Notes under the pieces: generated by a model
Told to the model about the DNA's origin: nothing
Database searches by the model: none
The model's input: the letters and a program-made list of their open reading frames with translations, nothing else
Part shown: positions 17,792 through 27,179 of the stretch, piece by piece
Layout of the letters: each line of letters starts with the position of its first letter
Numbering within the stretch: the stretch's first letter is position 1
Position numbers and translations under genes: made by a program
Assembly: GCA_015068455.1 (NCBI GenBank)
Contig: SVKO01000005.1
Span: 1-64,000, forward strand
Direction of reading: 5' to 3'
DNA: 64,000 bases
Source of the DNA: Oscillospiraceae bacterium
GTDB taxonomy: Bacteria; Bacillota; Clostridia; Oscillospirales; Oscillospiraceae

Positions 17792-19279
17792 ATGATTTAC
17801 CAAAGCACCAGGAATAACGGCCTGACTGCGCCCTCCAGCGCCGCCGTACTGCGGGGAATCGCGCCGGACGGCGGTCTATATATTTTTAAGGACTTTTCTG
17901 CCATGGATTTCGACTGGCGCAGCGCGCTGGAGAAGGATACCCTCGGGATGGCCGAGCAAATCCTGTCTGCGCTTCTTCCGGAGTTTCCCGATATGGGCGC
18001 GCTTGTCCGCAGGGCTTATCTGAACAAATTTGAAACGGAGGATCTGACGCCCGTGGTGCCCGTGGGCGGCCGTTATGTGCTGGAGCTGTTCCGGGGTCCC
18101 ACGTCTGCGTTCAAGGACGTGGCGCTTTCCATGCTTCCGCAGCTCATCACGAGCGCCCGGGGCATTGAGGACATCGACGACGAGATCGTGATCCTCACCG
18201 CCACCTCCGGCGATACCGGCAAGGCCGCCCTGGAGGGCTTCCACGACGTTCCCGGCACGAAGATCATCGTATTCTTCCCGGAAAACGGCGTGTCCGCCGT
18301 GCAGAAGGCCCAGATGGTCACCCAGGAGGGCGGCAATGTCTGCTCCTGCGGCATCAACGGTAATTTTGACGACGCCCAGACCGGAGTAAAGAATGTATTC
18401 GCCGCGGTGGACGCCGGAAATCTGCTGGAAGGGAAGGGCGCGCGGCTGTCCTCGGCCAATTCCATCAACATCGGCCGTCTGGCGCCGCAGGTGGTATATT
18501 ACTTCAAGGCCTACGCCGACCTGGTGAAGGCCGGACGCGTCTCCGTGGGCGAACCCATCGATTTCGTGGTGCCCACCGGCAATTTCGGCGACATTCTCGC
18601 CGGCTATTTCGCCAAGCACATGGGTCTGCCCGTCGGCACCCTTGTGTGTGCCTCCAATGCAAACGATGTGCTGACGGATTTCATCCGCACCGGCGTGTAC
18701 GACCGCAACCGGCCTTTCTACCGGACAAGTTCTCCTTCCATGGACATCCTGGTCTCCAGCAATCTGGAGCGGCTTCTGTTCCTGCTGAGCGGCTGTGACG
18801 ATGCTTATGTGGCCGGACTCATGGCGCAGCTGAAGGAAACGGGCCGCTATGAGGTCACCTCGGCGCTGCTTGAAAAGCTGCAGTCGGAATTCTGGGCCGG
18901 CTGCTGTGACGACGCCGGCACCAAGGCTTCCATTGCGGACGTCTGGAACAAATACGGTTATCTTTGCGATACCCATACCGCCGTGGCCTGGAATGTGGCG
19001 GAGCAGTATGCCGCCGCCGGCGTCAGCAGTCGGCCTGTGGTGGTCCTGTCCACAGCCTCCGCCTATAAATTCCCCGCCGCCGTGCTGGATGCGCTGGGGA
19101 TCGAACCCGCGGGCGATGAATTCCGCATCATGGAGCAGCTGCAGGAGCTGACCGGCGTGCCCATGCCGAAGAACCTCTCCGGCCTCAGGGAAAAGCCCGT
19201 CCTGCACCGTGACGTCATTGAAAAAGACGAGATCCTCGACTATGTTCTGCGCAAGATCGCGCAGCCGAAATGGAATTGA
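17792..19279 (+). CDS. thrC: Threonine synthase
   Basis: PLP enzyme converting O-phosphohomoserine to threonine. The start at 17792 is preferred over 17732, which lies inside the promoter, and GATTGGAG lies upstream. The N-terminus YQSTRN is the threonine-synthase signature, and Lys108 in SAFKDVALS carries PLP. Length, 495 aa, fits the long enterobacterial/clostridial type. The next gene starts 14 bases downstream and may supply the phosphohomoserine. Confidence 0.96.
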   Translation: MIYQSTRNNGLTAPSSAAVLRGIAPDGGLYIFKDFSAMDFDWRSALEKDTLGMAEQILSALLPEFPDMGALVRRAYLNKFETEDLTPVVPVGGRYVLELFRGPTSAFKDVALSMLPQLITSARGIEDIDDEIVILTATSGDTGKAALEGFHDVPGTKIIVFFPENGVSAVQKAQMVTQEGGNVCSCGINGNFDDAQTGVKNVFAAVDAGNLLEGKGARLSSANSINIGRLAPQVVYYFKAYADLVKAGRVSVGEPIDFVVPTGNFGDILAGYFAKHMGLPVGTLVCASNANDVLTDFIRTGVYDRNRPFYRTSSPSMDILVSSNLERLLFLLSGCDDAYVAGLMAQLKETGRYEVTSALLEKLQSEFWAGCCDDAGTKASIADVWNKYGYLCDTHTAVAWNVAEQYAAAGVSSRPVVVLSTASAYKFPAAVLDALGIEPAGDEFRIMEQLQELTGVPMPKNLSGLREKPVLHRDVIEKDEILDYVLRKIAQPKWN

Positions 19280-19293
19280 AAGAAGGGACTTCT

Positions 19294-20526
19294 ATGAAAT
19301 ATATTCTTCTGATCGGCGACGGCATGGCGGACAATCCCGTTCCCGCCCTGGGAAACCGCACTCCGCTGGAGGCTGTGGAAAAGCCTTTTATCGATTCGAT
19401 CGCGGTCAAGTCGCAGCTCGGCTCCGTCATGAACGTGCCCAGAGATCTGCCCCCCGGCAGCGACACGGCCATTTTGTCCATCTTCGGATGCGATCCCAAG
19501 GTTTACTTCTCCGGCCGCAGCCCCCTGGAGGCAGCCGGCTGCGATATCAAGGTCGCCCCGGGCGAGATCAGCTACCGCTGCAATATGGTTGCCCTTGAGG
19601 ACAGCGACGCTCCCTTCGATGAGAAGCGGATCCTTTCCCACAGCGCCGGCTCCATCGACGGCGAGACCTCCATCGCGCTGATCAAATGGCTGTGCGCCGA
19701 GCCGGAATTCAAAGCGGCAATGGATGCTTGCGGCGTCCGCATTGAGCCCACGCCCTCGTTCCGCCATATCGCCGTGCAGCGCGGCGGCTCCACGGAAGGC
19801 CTCATTGCCGACCCGCCCCACGATCACCTGGGCGAGGTCATCGGACCGCTGGTGGTCCGCGGCAGCGAGAATGCCATGGCCCTCAGAAAGCTCATGGTCA
19901 TCGCCAATGAAAAGCTGGAGCATCATCCCATCAATGAGCAGCGCCGCGCCGAGGGCAAGCTCCCGGCCAACGGCATCTGGATCTGGGCCGAAGGCACCGC
20001 CATCGCGCTGCCGGACTTCCGCCAGCGTTACGGGCACTACGGCAGCGTCATCAGCGCGGTGCCGCTGGTGCACGGCATCGGCGTGCTGTGCGGCCTCAAA
20101 AAGGTCGAAGTGGAGGGAGCCACCGGCGAGGTTGACACCAACTACCCCGGCAAGCTTCAGGCTGCGTTCGATTGCCTGAGCTCCGACGACGACTTCCTCT
20201 GCCTGCATATCGAAGCGCCGGACGAGGCCACCCACAACGGCTCCCTGGACGAAAAAATGCTGGCGCTCCGCCAGCTGGATGATCTGGTCGCCAAGCCCCT
20301 GGTGACCTGGCTGGAGGCGCAGAAGATGGACTTCCGTCTGCTCATGCTCTCCGACCATAAAACCCTCATGTCCACCCGCGGCCATGACGGCGATCCTGTG
20401 CCCTGGATGCTGTATGACAGCCGGAAGCCGGAGGGAATGGGGCTGCCCTATACCGAGGCCAACGGCCTGAAGGGGCCCTTCCTTCCCAACGGCGTTGCGC
20501 TCATGGACATGCTCTTTGAGAAATAA
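19294..20526 (+). CDS. ApgM-like phosphoglycerate mutase family protein, probable homoserine kinase substitute
   Basis: A 410-aa alkaline-phosphatase-superfamily protein of the archaeal-type cofactor-independent phosphoglycerate mutase (ApgM) family. Metal ligands DGMADNP (about residues 9-15), Ser56 in PPGSDTA, and the C-terminal LSDHKT...GDPVPW motif are all present. Start 19294 is chosen for AGAAGGG and a typical MKYILLIGDG start. ApgM-like genes beside threonine genes in anaerobes have been assigned as non-orthologous homoserine kinases; here it follows thrC by 14 bases and no thrB (GHMP kinase) is in the window. True mutase activity in glycolysis is the alternative. The homoserine kinase role is inference from context plus family knowledge. 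Confidence 0.8.
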   Translation: MKYILLIGDGMADNPVPALGNRTPLEAVEKPFIDSIAVKSQLGSVMNVPRDLPPGSDTAILSIFGCDPKVYFSGRSPLEAAGCDIKVAPGEISYRCNMVALEDSDAPFDEKRILSHSAGSIDGETSIALIKWLCAEPEFKAAMDACGVRIEPTPSFRHIAVQRGGSTEGLIADPPHDHLGEVIGPLVVRGSENAMALRKLMVIANEKLEHHPINEQRRAEGKLPANGIWIWAEGTAIALPDFRQRYGHYGSVISAVPLVHGIGVLCGLKKVEVEGATGEVDTNYPGKLQAAFDCLSSDDDFLCLHIEAPDEATHNGSLDEKMLALRQLDDLVAKPLVTWLEAQKMDFRLLMLSDHKTLMSTRGHDGDPVPWMLYDSRKPEGMGLPYTEANGLKGPFLPNGVALMDMLFEK

Positions 20527-20548
20527 TTCGTCCACTTCCGTTTTCTTA

Positions 20549-20577
20549 TTGCATTGTTGACATAAATCACATATAAT
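20549..20577 (+). promoter_or_regulatory. Promoter of dapF
   Basis: A perfect TATAAT at 20572-20577 with TTGCAT 17 bases upstream (20549-20554). A TTGACA at 20557 is too close to serve this -10. Confidence 0.6.
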
Positions 20578-20600
20578 GTCCTTAAATGACAGGTGATTCT

Positions 20601-21452
20601 ATGAGATTTGTAAAAATGAACGGCGCCGGCAATGATTTTATCATTCTTGACAACCGCGACGGCGCGTATGATACGGCGCAGTTGTCAGCGCTTGCAAAGA
20701 CGGTTTGCCACCGGCATCTGTCCGTGGGCGCTGACGGGCTTATGGCGATTGTGAATGCCGAGGGCGACGCGGATTTCCGCATGCTGTTTTTCAACACCGA
20801 CGGTTCGGCGGGGGAGATGTGCGGCAACGGCGCCCGGTGCATCTGCCGCTACGGCTATGAGTTCGGTCTTGCCGGAGAGCGTCAGCGCATCGAGACCACT
20901 GCGGGCATTGTGACCGGAGAACGGATCGACAGGCGGAACTACCGCATTCGGCTGAACGATCCCACGGTTTTAGAGGTCGATTATCCCGTCGAGCTGGAAG
21001 GGAAGACATGGGCCTGCGCTTATGTGGAGCTGGGCGATCCCGGTCTGCCCCATGCGGTGGTGCCGCTTTCCGGGCTGCGGAACAGGAGCTTTGAGGAGCT
21101 TCGTCCCCTGGGCCGTGCGCTGCGGTCGCACCCTGCGTTTCCCAAAGGCGCCAATGTCAATTTCTATGAACTGATCGGTCCGGATCATCTGGTCGAAAAA
21201 ACCTTTGAGCGGGGCGTGGAGGACTTTACTTACGCCTGCGGCACGGGGACATGCAGCACGGTGGCCGTTCTGACCTTGCTGGGCCTTGTTTCCGGCACGC
21301 ATGTCATTGCGGATATGCCCGGCGGCAGACTGATCGTGGACGTTTTGCGAGAAGGAGACCGGATCACGGATCTCTATCTGACCGGCCCGACCAACATGGT
21401 ACTCCAGGGGGAGCTGACGGATGAAACGCTGTTCAGCGACCCCATAGAATAA
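20601..21452 (+). CDS. dapF: Diaminopimelate epimerase
   Basis: Converts LL-diaminopimelate to the meso form for peptidoglycan and lysine. The start at 20601 follows AGGTGA; the ATG at 20586 would add five residues. The two catalytic cysteines are Cys74 in EMCGNGARC and Cys213 in ACGTGTCS, both in their usual settings. The 283-aa length is normal. Together with lysC and asd nearby this points to local clustering of aspartate-family genes. Confidence 0.97.
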   Translation: MRFVKMNGAGNDFIILDNRDGAYDTAQLSALAKTVCHRHLSVGADGLMAIVNAEGDADFRMLFFNTDGSAGEMCGNGARCICRYGYEFGLAGERQRIETTAGIVTGERIDRRNYRIRLNDPTVLEVDYPVELEGKTWACAYVELGDPGLPHAVVPLSGLRNRSFEELRPLGRALRSHPAFPKGANVNFYELIGPDHLVEKTFERGVEDFTYACGTGTCSTVAVLTLLGLVSGTHVIADMPGGRLIVDVLREGDRITDLYLTGPTNMVLQGELTDETLFSDPIE

Positions 21453-21476
21453 GGGAAAAGAAAACGGAGGAACAAC

Positions 21477-22715
21477 ATGAAGAAATTTTTTAAGAACTAT
21501 TGGTTTATCCTTTGCATGCTGATCGCGATCATCGGCGGCTGCATCACCGGCGCGCTCTGGAAGGGCGCAACCGCCCTGGAGCCTCTGGGCACGCTGTTCA
21601 TCAACCTCATGTTCTGCGTCGTGGTCCCGATGGTGTTCTTCTCCATCTCTTCGGCCATCGCCAATATGAAGAATATCAAGCGCGCCGGCAAGGTCATGGG
21701 CATCACCGTCGCCACCTTCCTGGTGACGGCATTGATCGCCGCCTTTTTGATGTATCTCGTTGTTCGCTTTATCCCCATTGTCACCGGCAGCTATCAGGCG
21801 GTGGAGGGCGAGATCGGTGAGACCCTCAGCGCGCCGGAAATGATCATCAACTTCTTCACAAAGCCCGACTTTGTTGAGCTTTGGTCCCGCAGAGCCATGC
21901 TGCCTCTGATCGTGGCTGCGATCTTCTTCGGCTTCGGCGTGCAGATGGCCGGCGGTCCCAAGACCAAGGTGGCCCAGCTGCTGGAGGAGATCACCCGGGT
22001 GATGATGAATATCGTCAAGCTCATTACATATTATGCGCCCATCGGCTTCTTCGGTTTCTTTGCCTATCTCGTCGCCACCTACGGCCCCAGCCTCATCGGC
22101 GACTACAGCAAGACCCTGATCGTTTACTATGTCATGTGCTTTGCCTACATGTTCATCTTCTTCCCGATCTATGCCCGCTTCGGCGGCGGCAAGGGCGGCG
22201 CAAAGACCATGTTCCGCCACCTGTTCCGTCCCGCGGCGGTGTCCTTCGGCACCTGCTCCTCCGTTGCCACCATCCCCACCAACATGGAAGTGGCTGAGGA
22301 GACCGGCATTTCCAAGGACGTGACCAATATCGTGCTTCCCATGGGCGCCACGATGCATATGGACGGTTCCGCCATGTCCGCCATCATCAAGGTCGCCTTC
22401 CTGTTCGGCATCTTCGGCCTGGAGTTCGGCACCGGCCGTGCGATCCTGGCCATCATCGTGGCCGTGTTCTCCTCTGTCGCCATGTCCGGCATTCCCGGCG
22501 GCGGCGGTGTGGGCGAGCTGGTGCTGTGCACCATCTTCTTCCCGGAGCATTTGGCCATTGCCTATCCCATCGCCATCGCCCTGGGCGATCTGGTGGATCC
22601 CCCCGCAACCATGGTCAATGCCGCGGGCGACTATGTGGCCTCCTTTATTGTTTCGCGCTTTGTCGACGGCAAGGATTGGCTGGTCAAGGCCCGCAGCAAA
22701 AAAGAGAAATCCTGA
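21477..22715 (+). CDS. Dicarboxylate/amino acid:cation symporter (DAACS family)
   Basis: A 412-aa membrane protein with about eight helices and two re-entrant hairpins. The serine-rich TCSSVATIPT motif (HP1) and the MHMDGSA motif equivalent to N-M-D-G-T of glutamate transporters are clear. It imports glutamate, aspartate, serine/threonine or a C4-dicarboxylate with Na+ or H+. It starts 24 bases after dapF with GGAGG, so it is probably co-transcribed; aspartate uptake would suit the aspartate-family genes but is not proven. Confidence 0.92.
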   Translation: MKKFFKNYWFILCMLIAIIGGCITGALWKGATALEPLGTLFINLMFCVVVPMVFFSISSAIANMKNIKRAGKVMGITVATFLVTALIAAFLMYLVVRFIPIVTGSYQAVEGEIGETLSAPEMIINFFTKPDFVELWSRRAMLPLIVAAIFFGFGVQMAGGPKTKVAQLLEEITRVMMNIVKLITYYAPIGFFGFFAYLVATYGPSLIGDYSKTLIVYYVMCFAYMFIFFPIYARFGGGKGGAKTMFRHLFRPAAVSFGTCSSVATIPTNMEVAEETGISKDVTNIVLPMGATMHMDGSAMSAIIKVAFLFGIFGLEFGTGRAILAIIVAVFSSVAMSGIPGGGGVGELVLCTIFFPEHLAIAYPIAIALGDLVDPPATMVNAAGDYVASFIVSRFVDGKDWLVKARSKKEKS

Positions 22716-22725
22716 CGAAAATGCC

Positions 22726-22759
22726 ATGCCCGGAGGAACCTTCCTCCGGGCATTTTTCT
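22726..22759 (+). terminator. Rho-independent terminator after the symporter gene
   Basis: A 13-bp stem (22726-22738 with 22741-22753, ATGCCCGGAGGAA/TTCCTCCGGGCAT) ends in a TTTTTCTTT tract. Confidence 0.9.
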
Positions 22760-22882
22760 TTGCTGTTCCATGTCGGTGACGAATACAATCAAACGGAGGC
22801 AAAGATTGCACAAAAAGGTGAAGAATTTTCATTGACAGAGTCGAGGGAATCGGTGCAGTTTTCACAAAATAACTATAGACGC

Positions 22883-22911
22883 TTGAGAAATCCGTCAGCA
22901 TTGTGTATAAT
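22883..22911 (+). promoter_or_regulatory. Promoter of the glycogen operon
   Basis: TTGAGA (22883-22888), 17 bases, TATAAT (22906-22911), about 50 bases before the glgB start. This is the only good promoter seen before the five-gene run. Confidence 0.75.
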
Positions 22912-22960
22912 TTAACCATAAAAACTCCGATGCATCGGAAAGAAAAGAGAGGAGACAGCA

Positions 22961-24880
22961 TTGGCCAAAGCAATTATTAACGCTCTGGAAGCCTTTGCCA
23001 GAGGCGAAAACCATCATGCAGCCGGGCTCCTTGGATGTCACCCTGTGAGCGGCGGATTTGTCTTCCGCGTTTGGGCGCCGCAGGCCCGGGCGGTCAGCGT
23101 TACCGGGGATTTCAACTTCTGGAATCCCGAGGATCTGCCGATGAAGCCCATCGGCTTCGGCGTCTGGGAGGCGATCAGCAGCTTTGCCAAGGATGGTCAG
23201 GCTTATAAATACTGCGTAACCCGTGCCGACGGCACAACAGTCTATAAATCCGATCCCTACGCGTTTGCATTTGCACGTCTTCCTGAAAACTCCAGTCTGG
23301 TCTGCCGGATCGACGGCTATCGGTGGAACGACGGTCAGTACGTCCGGCGCAGCGCAGCGCGCGATCCTCTGCGCAGCCCGATGAACATTTATGAGGTCCA
23401 TCTGGGCTCCTGGAAGCAGCATGAAGACGGCAGCTTCCTGTCCTATACGGAGCTGGCTGAGGAACTTGTGCCCTATTGCGCGGATATGGGCTATACCCAT
23501 CTGGAGCTCATGCCAGTCACGGAGTATCCCTACGATCCGTCCTGGGGCTATCAGGTCATCGGCTATTTCGCGCCGACCCACCGCTACGGCACGCCGAAGG
23601 AATTCATGGCCTTTGTGGACGCCTGCCACCAGGCAGGGCTCGGCGTCATCCTCGACTGGGTCCCCGCCCATTTTCCGAAGGATGAATGCGGCCTGTTTGA
23701 GTTCGACGGCAGCTGCTGCTATGAGCTGTCCGATCCGCGGATGAACGAGCATCCCGACTGGACCACGCGCATTTTCGACTTCGGCAAGCCCGAGGTGCAG
23801 TCCTTCCTGATCTCCAGCGCCCTGTTCTGGCTGGAGCAGTATCATGTGGACGGGCTGCGGGTGGATGCGGTGGCGTCGATGCTCTATCTTGACTACAACC
23901 GCCCCGATTTTATCCCGAACAAATACGGCGGACGGGAAAATCTCGAAGCGATCGACTTCCTCCGCAAGCTCAACAAGGCCGCCTTCGGCGCGAAAAAGAA
24001 TCCCATCATGGTGGCAGAGGAGTCCACGGCATTTCCGCTCATCACCAAGCCCGATTACGACGGAGGCCTGGGCTTCCTGTTCAAGTGGAACATGGGCTGG
24101 ATGAACGACCTGCTCGACTACATGGAGAAGGACCCGCTCTTCCGTAAGTGGGAGCACAACAAGCTGACCTTCCAGATGACTTACGCCTATTCTGAAAATT
24201 ATATCCTGCCCCTGTCCCACGATGAGGTCGTGCACGGCAAACGTTCGCTGATCGGTCGGATGCCGGGAGAATATGACATGAAATTCTCCAATCTCCGGGC
24301 ATTCTACGCCTATCAGATGGCACAGCCCGGCAAGAAGCTGAATTTTATGGGCAGCGAATTTGCCCAGTTTATCGAGTGGGATTATCACAAGGGCCTGGAT
24401 TGGCTGCTGCTGGGCTATGACCGGCATCGTCAGATGCATGAGTTTGTCCGGGAACTCAACCACGTTTACCTTGATACGCCTGCTTTCTGGAACAACGATC
24501 TGGGCTGGGAGGGATTCACCTGGTGCGATCCCAACGACGCCGAGCGAAGCATGCTCTCCTATTTGCGTTGGGATACCGAGGGCAGGGGATACCTGGTGGT
24601 ATGCAACTTCTGCCCGGTCCTGCGCGAAAACGTGCGCGTCGGTCTGCCGATGCCCTGCCGCGTGGTCCCCATGCTCAATACCGATGAGACCCGCTTCGGC
24701 GGCAGCGGCGTAGAACTTACGCCCGCCCGCACCCAAAAGATTGCAGCCAACGGGTTCGATCAAAGTGTGGAGCTGGTATCTCCGCCTATGTCCGTGAGCT
24801 ATTACCGACTGGTCCGACTACCGACCGGACGCCGTACCAAGAACAACAAAGAAAGGACGAGGAAACGTAATGAAGTTTGA
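22961..24880 (+). CDS. glgB: 1,4-alpha-glucan branching enzyme
   Basis: Makes the alpha-1,6 branches of glycogen. It starts with TTG after AGAGGAGA; 639 aa. An N-terminal CBM48 domain (about 25-110; FRVWAPQA...V-GDFN-W) is followed by a GH13 barrel. Catalytic residues: nucleophile Asp302 in [10 protein letters not shown], acid/base Glu353 in VAEEST, and LSHDEVVHG near residue 425. The WGYQ (Y..P) branching-enzyme motif is at about 190. The gene overlaps glgC by 11 bases. Confidence 0.97.
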   Translation: MAKAIINALEAFARGENHHAAGLLGCHPVSGGFVFRVWAPQARAVSVTGDFNFWNPEDLPMKPIGFGVWEAISSFAKDGQAYKYCVTRADGTTVYKSDPYAFAFARLPENSSLVCRIDGYRWNDGQYVRRSAARDPLRSPMNIYEVHLGSWKQHEDGSFLSYTELAEELVPYCADMGYTHLELMPVTEYPYDPSWGYQVIGYFAPTHRYGTPKEFMAFVDACHQAGLGVILDWVPAHFPKDECGLFEFDGSCCYELSDPRMNEHPDWTTRIFDFGKPEVQSFLISSALFWLEQYHVDGLRVDAVASMLYLDYNRPDFIPNKYGGRENLEAIDFLRKLNKAAFGAKKNPIMVAEESTAFPLITKPDYDGGLGFLFKWNMGWMNDLLDYMEKDPLFRKWEHNKLTFQMTYAYSENYILPLSHDEVVHGKRSLIGRMPGEYDMKFSNLRAFYAYQMAQPGKKLNFMGSEFAQFIEWDYHKGLDWLLLGYDRHRQMHEFVRELNHVYLDTPAFWNNDLGWEGFTWCDPNDAERSMLSYLRWDTEGRGYLVVCNFCPVLRENVRVGLPMPCRVVPMLNTDETRFGGSGVELTPARTQKIAANGFDQSVELVSPPMSVSYYRLVRLPTGRRTKNNKERTRKRNEV

Positions 24881-26048
24881 GAAGAAACACTGCGTCGCAA
24901 TGCTTCTGGCCGGCGGCCAGGGCAGCCGACTGAAAGTCCTGACGGAGAATACGGCCAAACCTGCCGTACCCTTCGGCGGAAAATACCGGATCATTGACTT
25001 TCCTCTGTCCAACTGCGTCAATTCCGGTATTAATACCGTCGGCATTCTGACCCAGTATCAGCCCTTGGAGTTGAACGAGTACATCGGCAACGGCCAGCCC
25101 TGGGGTCTGAACCGCTCCCATGGCGGCGTTCAGGTTCTGCCGCCCTACGCCCGGAGCAAAAAGTCGGAGTGGTACAAAGGCACGGCCAACGCCATCTGCC
25201 AGAATATCCCCTTTATCGACCGCTATCGTCCGGAAAACGTGCTGATCCTTTCCGGCGACCACATCTACAAGATGGATTATTCCAAGATGATCCGCTATCA
25301 TGAGCAGTGCGGCGCCGACTGCACCATCGCGGTGCGCGACGTTCCGCTGGAGGAGGCGTCCCGTTTCGGCATCATGAACACCAACGCCGACGGAAGCATC
25401 TACGAATTTGAGGAAAAGCCCGCCCACCCGAAGAGCACCAACGCCTCCATGGGCATCTATGTGTTCAAGTGGGAGGTGCTTCGCAAGTTCCTCCTGGAGG
25501 ACGACGAGGACCCGGAATCCAAGAACGATTTCGGTAAAAACATCATCCCCAAGATGCTTGACGCGGGCCACCGCCTGTTTGCCTACGATTTTGAGGGATA
25601 TTGGAAAGACGTCGGTACGATTTCCTCCCTTTGGGAGGCCAATATGGAACTGCTGGGTCAGGAACCCGCATTCGATCTGCATGCAAACGGCAGGATCTAT
25701 GCCAGAAACTACGCCATGCCGTCGAGCTTCATTTCCCATGAGTCGCACATTGAAGACGCTTTGATTGCAGAGGGCTGCGAGATTTTCGGCATCGTTCGCC
25801 ACAGCGTGATTTCAACCGGCTGCAGCATTGAGGCCGGCGCGCTCATCGAGGACAGCGTGATCATGCCGAACGTCCACATCCGGGCCGACGCCGTCATCCG
25901 GAATTCGATCATCGGCGAGGATGTGACGGTTTGCCGCGGCGCCATCATCGGCGGCGGCCACGACGACGGGGAGCGCGAGATCAGCGTGATCAGCAAGGGA
26001 AGCGTCATCAAAGAGGGCACTGTGGTTGCCCCGGGCGTCATTCGTTGA
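24870..26048 (+). CDS. glgC: Glucose-1-phosphate adenylyltransferase, catalytic subunit
   Basis: Forms ADP-glucose from glucose-1-phosphate and ATP, the committed step of glycogen synthesis. The 392-aa protein has the active nucleotidyl-transferase signature [11 protein letters not shown]...[15 protein letters not shown] (residues 13-45) and the left-handed beta-helix repeats at the C-terminus. It is translated from inside the end of glgB and followed 18 bases later by glgD, its paralogous partner subunit. Confidence 0.97.
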   Translation: MKFEKKHCVAMLLAGGQGSRLKVLTENTAKPAVPFGGKYRIIDFPLSNCVNSGINTVGILTQYQPLELNEYIGNGQPWGLNRSHGGVQVLPPYARSKKSEWYKGTANAICQNIPFIDRYRPENVLILSGDHIYKMDYSKMIRYHEQCGADCTIAVRDVPLEEASRFGIMNTNADGSIYEFEEKPAHPKSTNASMGIYVFKWEVLRKFLLEDDEDPESKNDFGKNIIPKMLDAGHRLFAYDFEGYWKDVGTISSLWEANMELLGQEPAFDLHANGRIYARNYAMPSSFISHESHIEDALIAEGCEIFGIVRHSVISTGCSIEAGALIEDSVIMPNVHIRADAVIRNSIIGEDVTVCRGAIIGGGHDDGEREISVISKGSVIKEGTVVAPGVIR

Positions 26049-26066
26049 GAAAGGGGGTAGCGCAGA

Positions 26067-27179
26067 ATGAAAGCAATGGGTATCATCTTTGCCAGTATTT
26101 ACGATGCCTCGTTGGGCGACCTGACCAACAAGCGCACCATGGCGTCGCTGCCCTTCGGCGGACGCTACCGTCAGATCGACTTCACCCTGTCGAACATGAC
26201 AAATTCCGGCATCAGCCGTGTCGGCATCATATCAAAGCATAATTATCAGTCCCTGATGGGGCATATCGGCTCCGGCCAGAGCTGGAATCTGGAGCTGGGA
26301 GAAAATCTTGATTTTCTGACGCCCTATGCCCTCGGCCATGCAAGCTCTTACAGAGGCAAGCTCGACGCCCTCAACGCCCAGCGCAATTATCTGGAAGTGA
26401 ACGAAGAGGAATACGTCATTTTGGCCGACAGTGCGGTGCTGTGTTCCATCGACCTGAGCAAAGTCCTGGCCCACCACATCGCCTCCGGCGTGGACGTCAC
26501 CGTCGTTACCAAGTCCGGGATCGCCAACGGCAGCAAGCAGCTGGATCTTGCCGTGCTGGCCGATGAGGAGGATATGGTCACGGATATGGCCGTGGACTAC
26601 TGCGCGGAGGAAAAGTATTTGGCCTCCATGGGCATCTATGTTCTCAAACGCGTGGATTTGATCCGTGCGTGTGAAGAAGCAGTCGCAAGAAGCCGGTATC
26701 ATTTTGAACGCGATTTCCTGCTGCGGGAATTTACGGCAGGGACGATGAAAGTCAACGTTTACCAATTCCAGAACGTCGCGCTGTTCAATGAAAGCACGGA
26801 GGAGTACTACCGCAATTCATTGGCAGTGCTCGATGCGGAGGTGCGTCATGATCTGTTCCGCAGCGATCTGACCATCTATACGCGTCCGCGCAACGAAACC
26901 CCCGCCTATATCGGCGCCGATGGAAAGGTCATCGACAGCCTTGTCGGCGACGGCAGCATCGTGGCCGGCCAGGTGGAGCACTCGGTCCTGTTCCGCGGCG
27001 TTCATGTGGCCCACGGCGCCAGCGTCCGCGACAGCATTCTGCTGCAGGATGTGGATGTGGGCGCCGGAGCGCAGCTTGCCTGTGTCATTTTGGATAAAGA
27101 TGTTCGGGTCCGGCCCGGCGCAAGGCTGGTCGGTACGCCGGCGCATCCCGTCATTGTAAAGCGAGGAGAGGTCGTATGA
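26067..27179 (+). CDS. glgD: GlgD, non-catalytic ADP-glucose pyrophosphorylase partner
   Basis: A 370-aa paralogue of GlgC. The fold and the LPFGGRYRQIDF segment are conserved, but the N-terminal glycine-rich loop GGxGxRL is replaced by IIFASIYDASLGDL, so nucleotide binding for catalysis should be lost. In Firmicutes GlgD assembles with GlgC and raises or modulates its activity. A strong AAAGGGGGTAG precedes the start, and the stop overlaps the glgA start (ATGA). Confidence 0.95.
   Translation: MKAMGIIFASIYDASLGDLTNKRTMASLPFGGRYRQIDFTLSNMTNSGISRVGIISKHNYQSLMGHIGSGQSWNLELGENLDFLTPYALGHASSYRGKLDALNAQRNYLEVNEEEYVILADSAVLCSIDLSKVLAHHIASGVDVTVVTKSGIANGSKQLDLAVLADEEDMVTDMAVDYCAEEKYLASMGIYVLKRVDLIRACEEAVARSRYHFERDFLLREFTAGTMKVNVYQFQNVALFNESTEEYYRNSLAVLDAEVRHDLFRSDLTIYTRPRNETPAYIGADGKVIDSLVGDGSIVAGQVEHSVLFRGVHVAHGASVRDSILLQDVDVGAGAQLACVILDKDVRVRPGARLVGTPAHPVIVKRGEVV

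Noticed and set aside
20557-20577. TTGACA at 20557 as the -35 of dapF
   Set aside because: It is only nine bases from TATAAT, too close to be used together; TTGCAT at 20549 has the right spacing.
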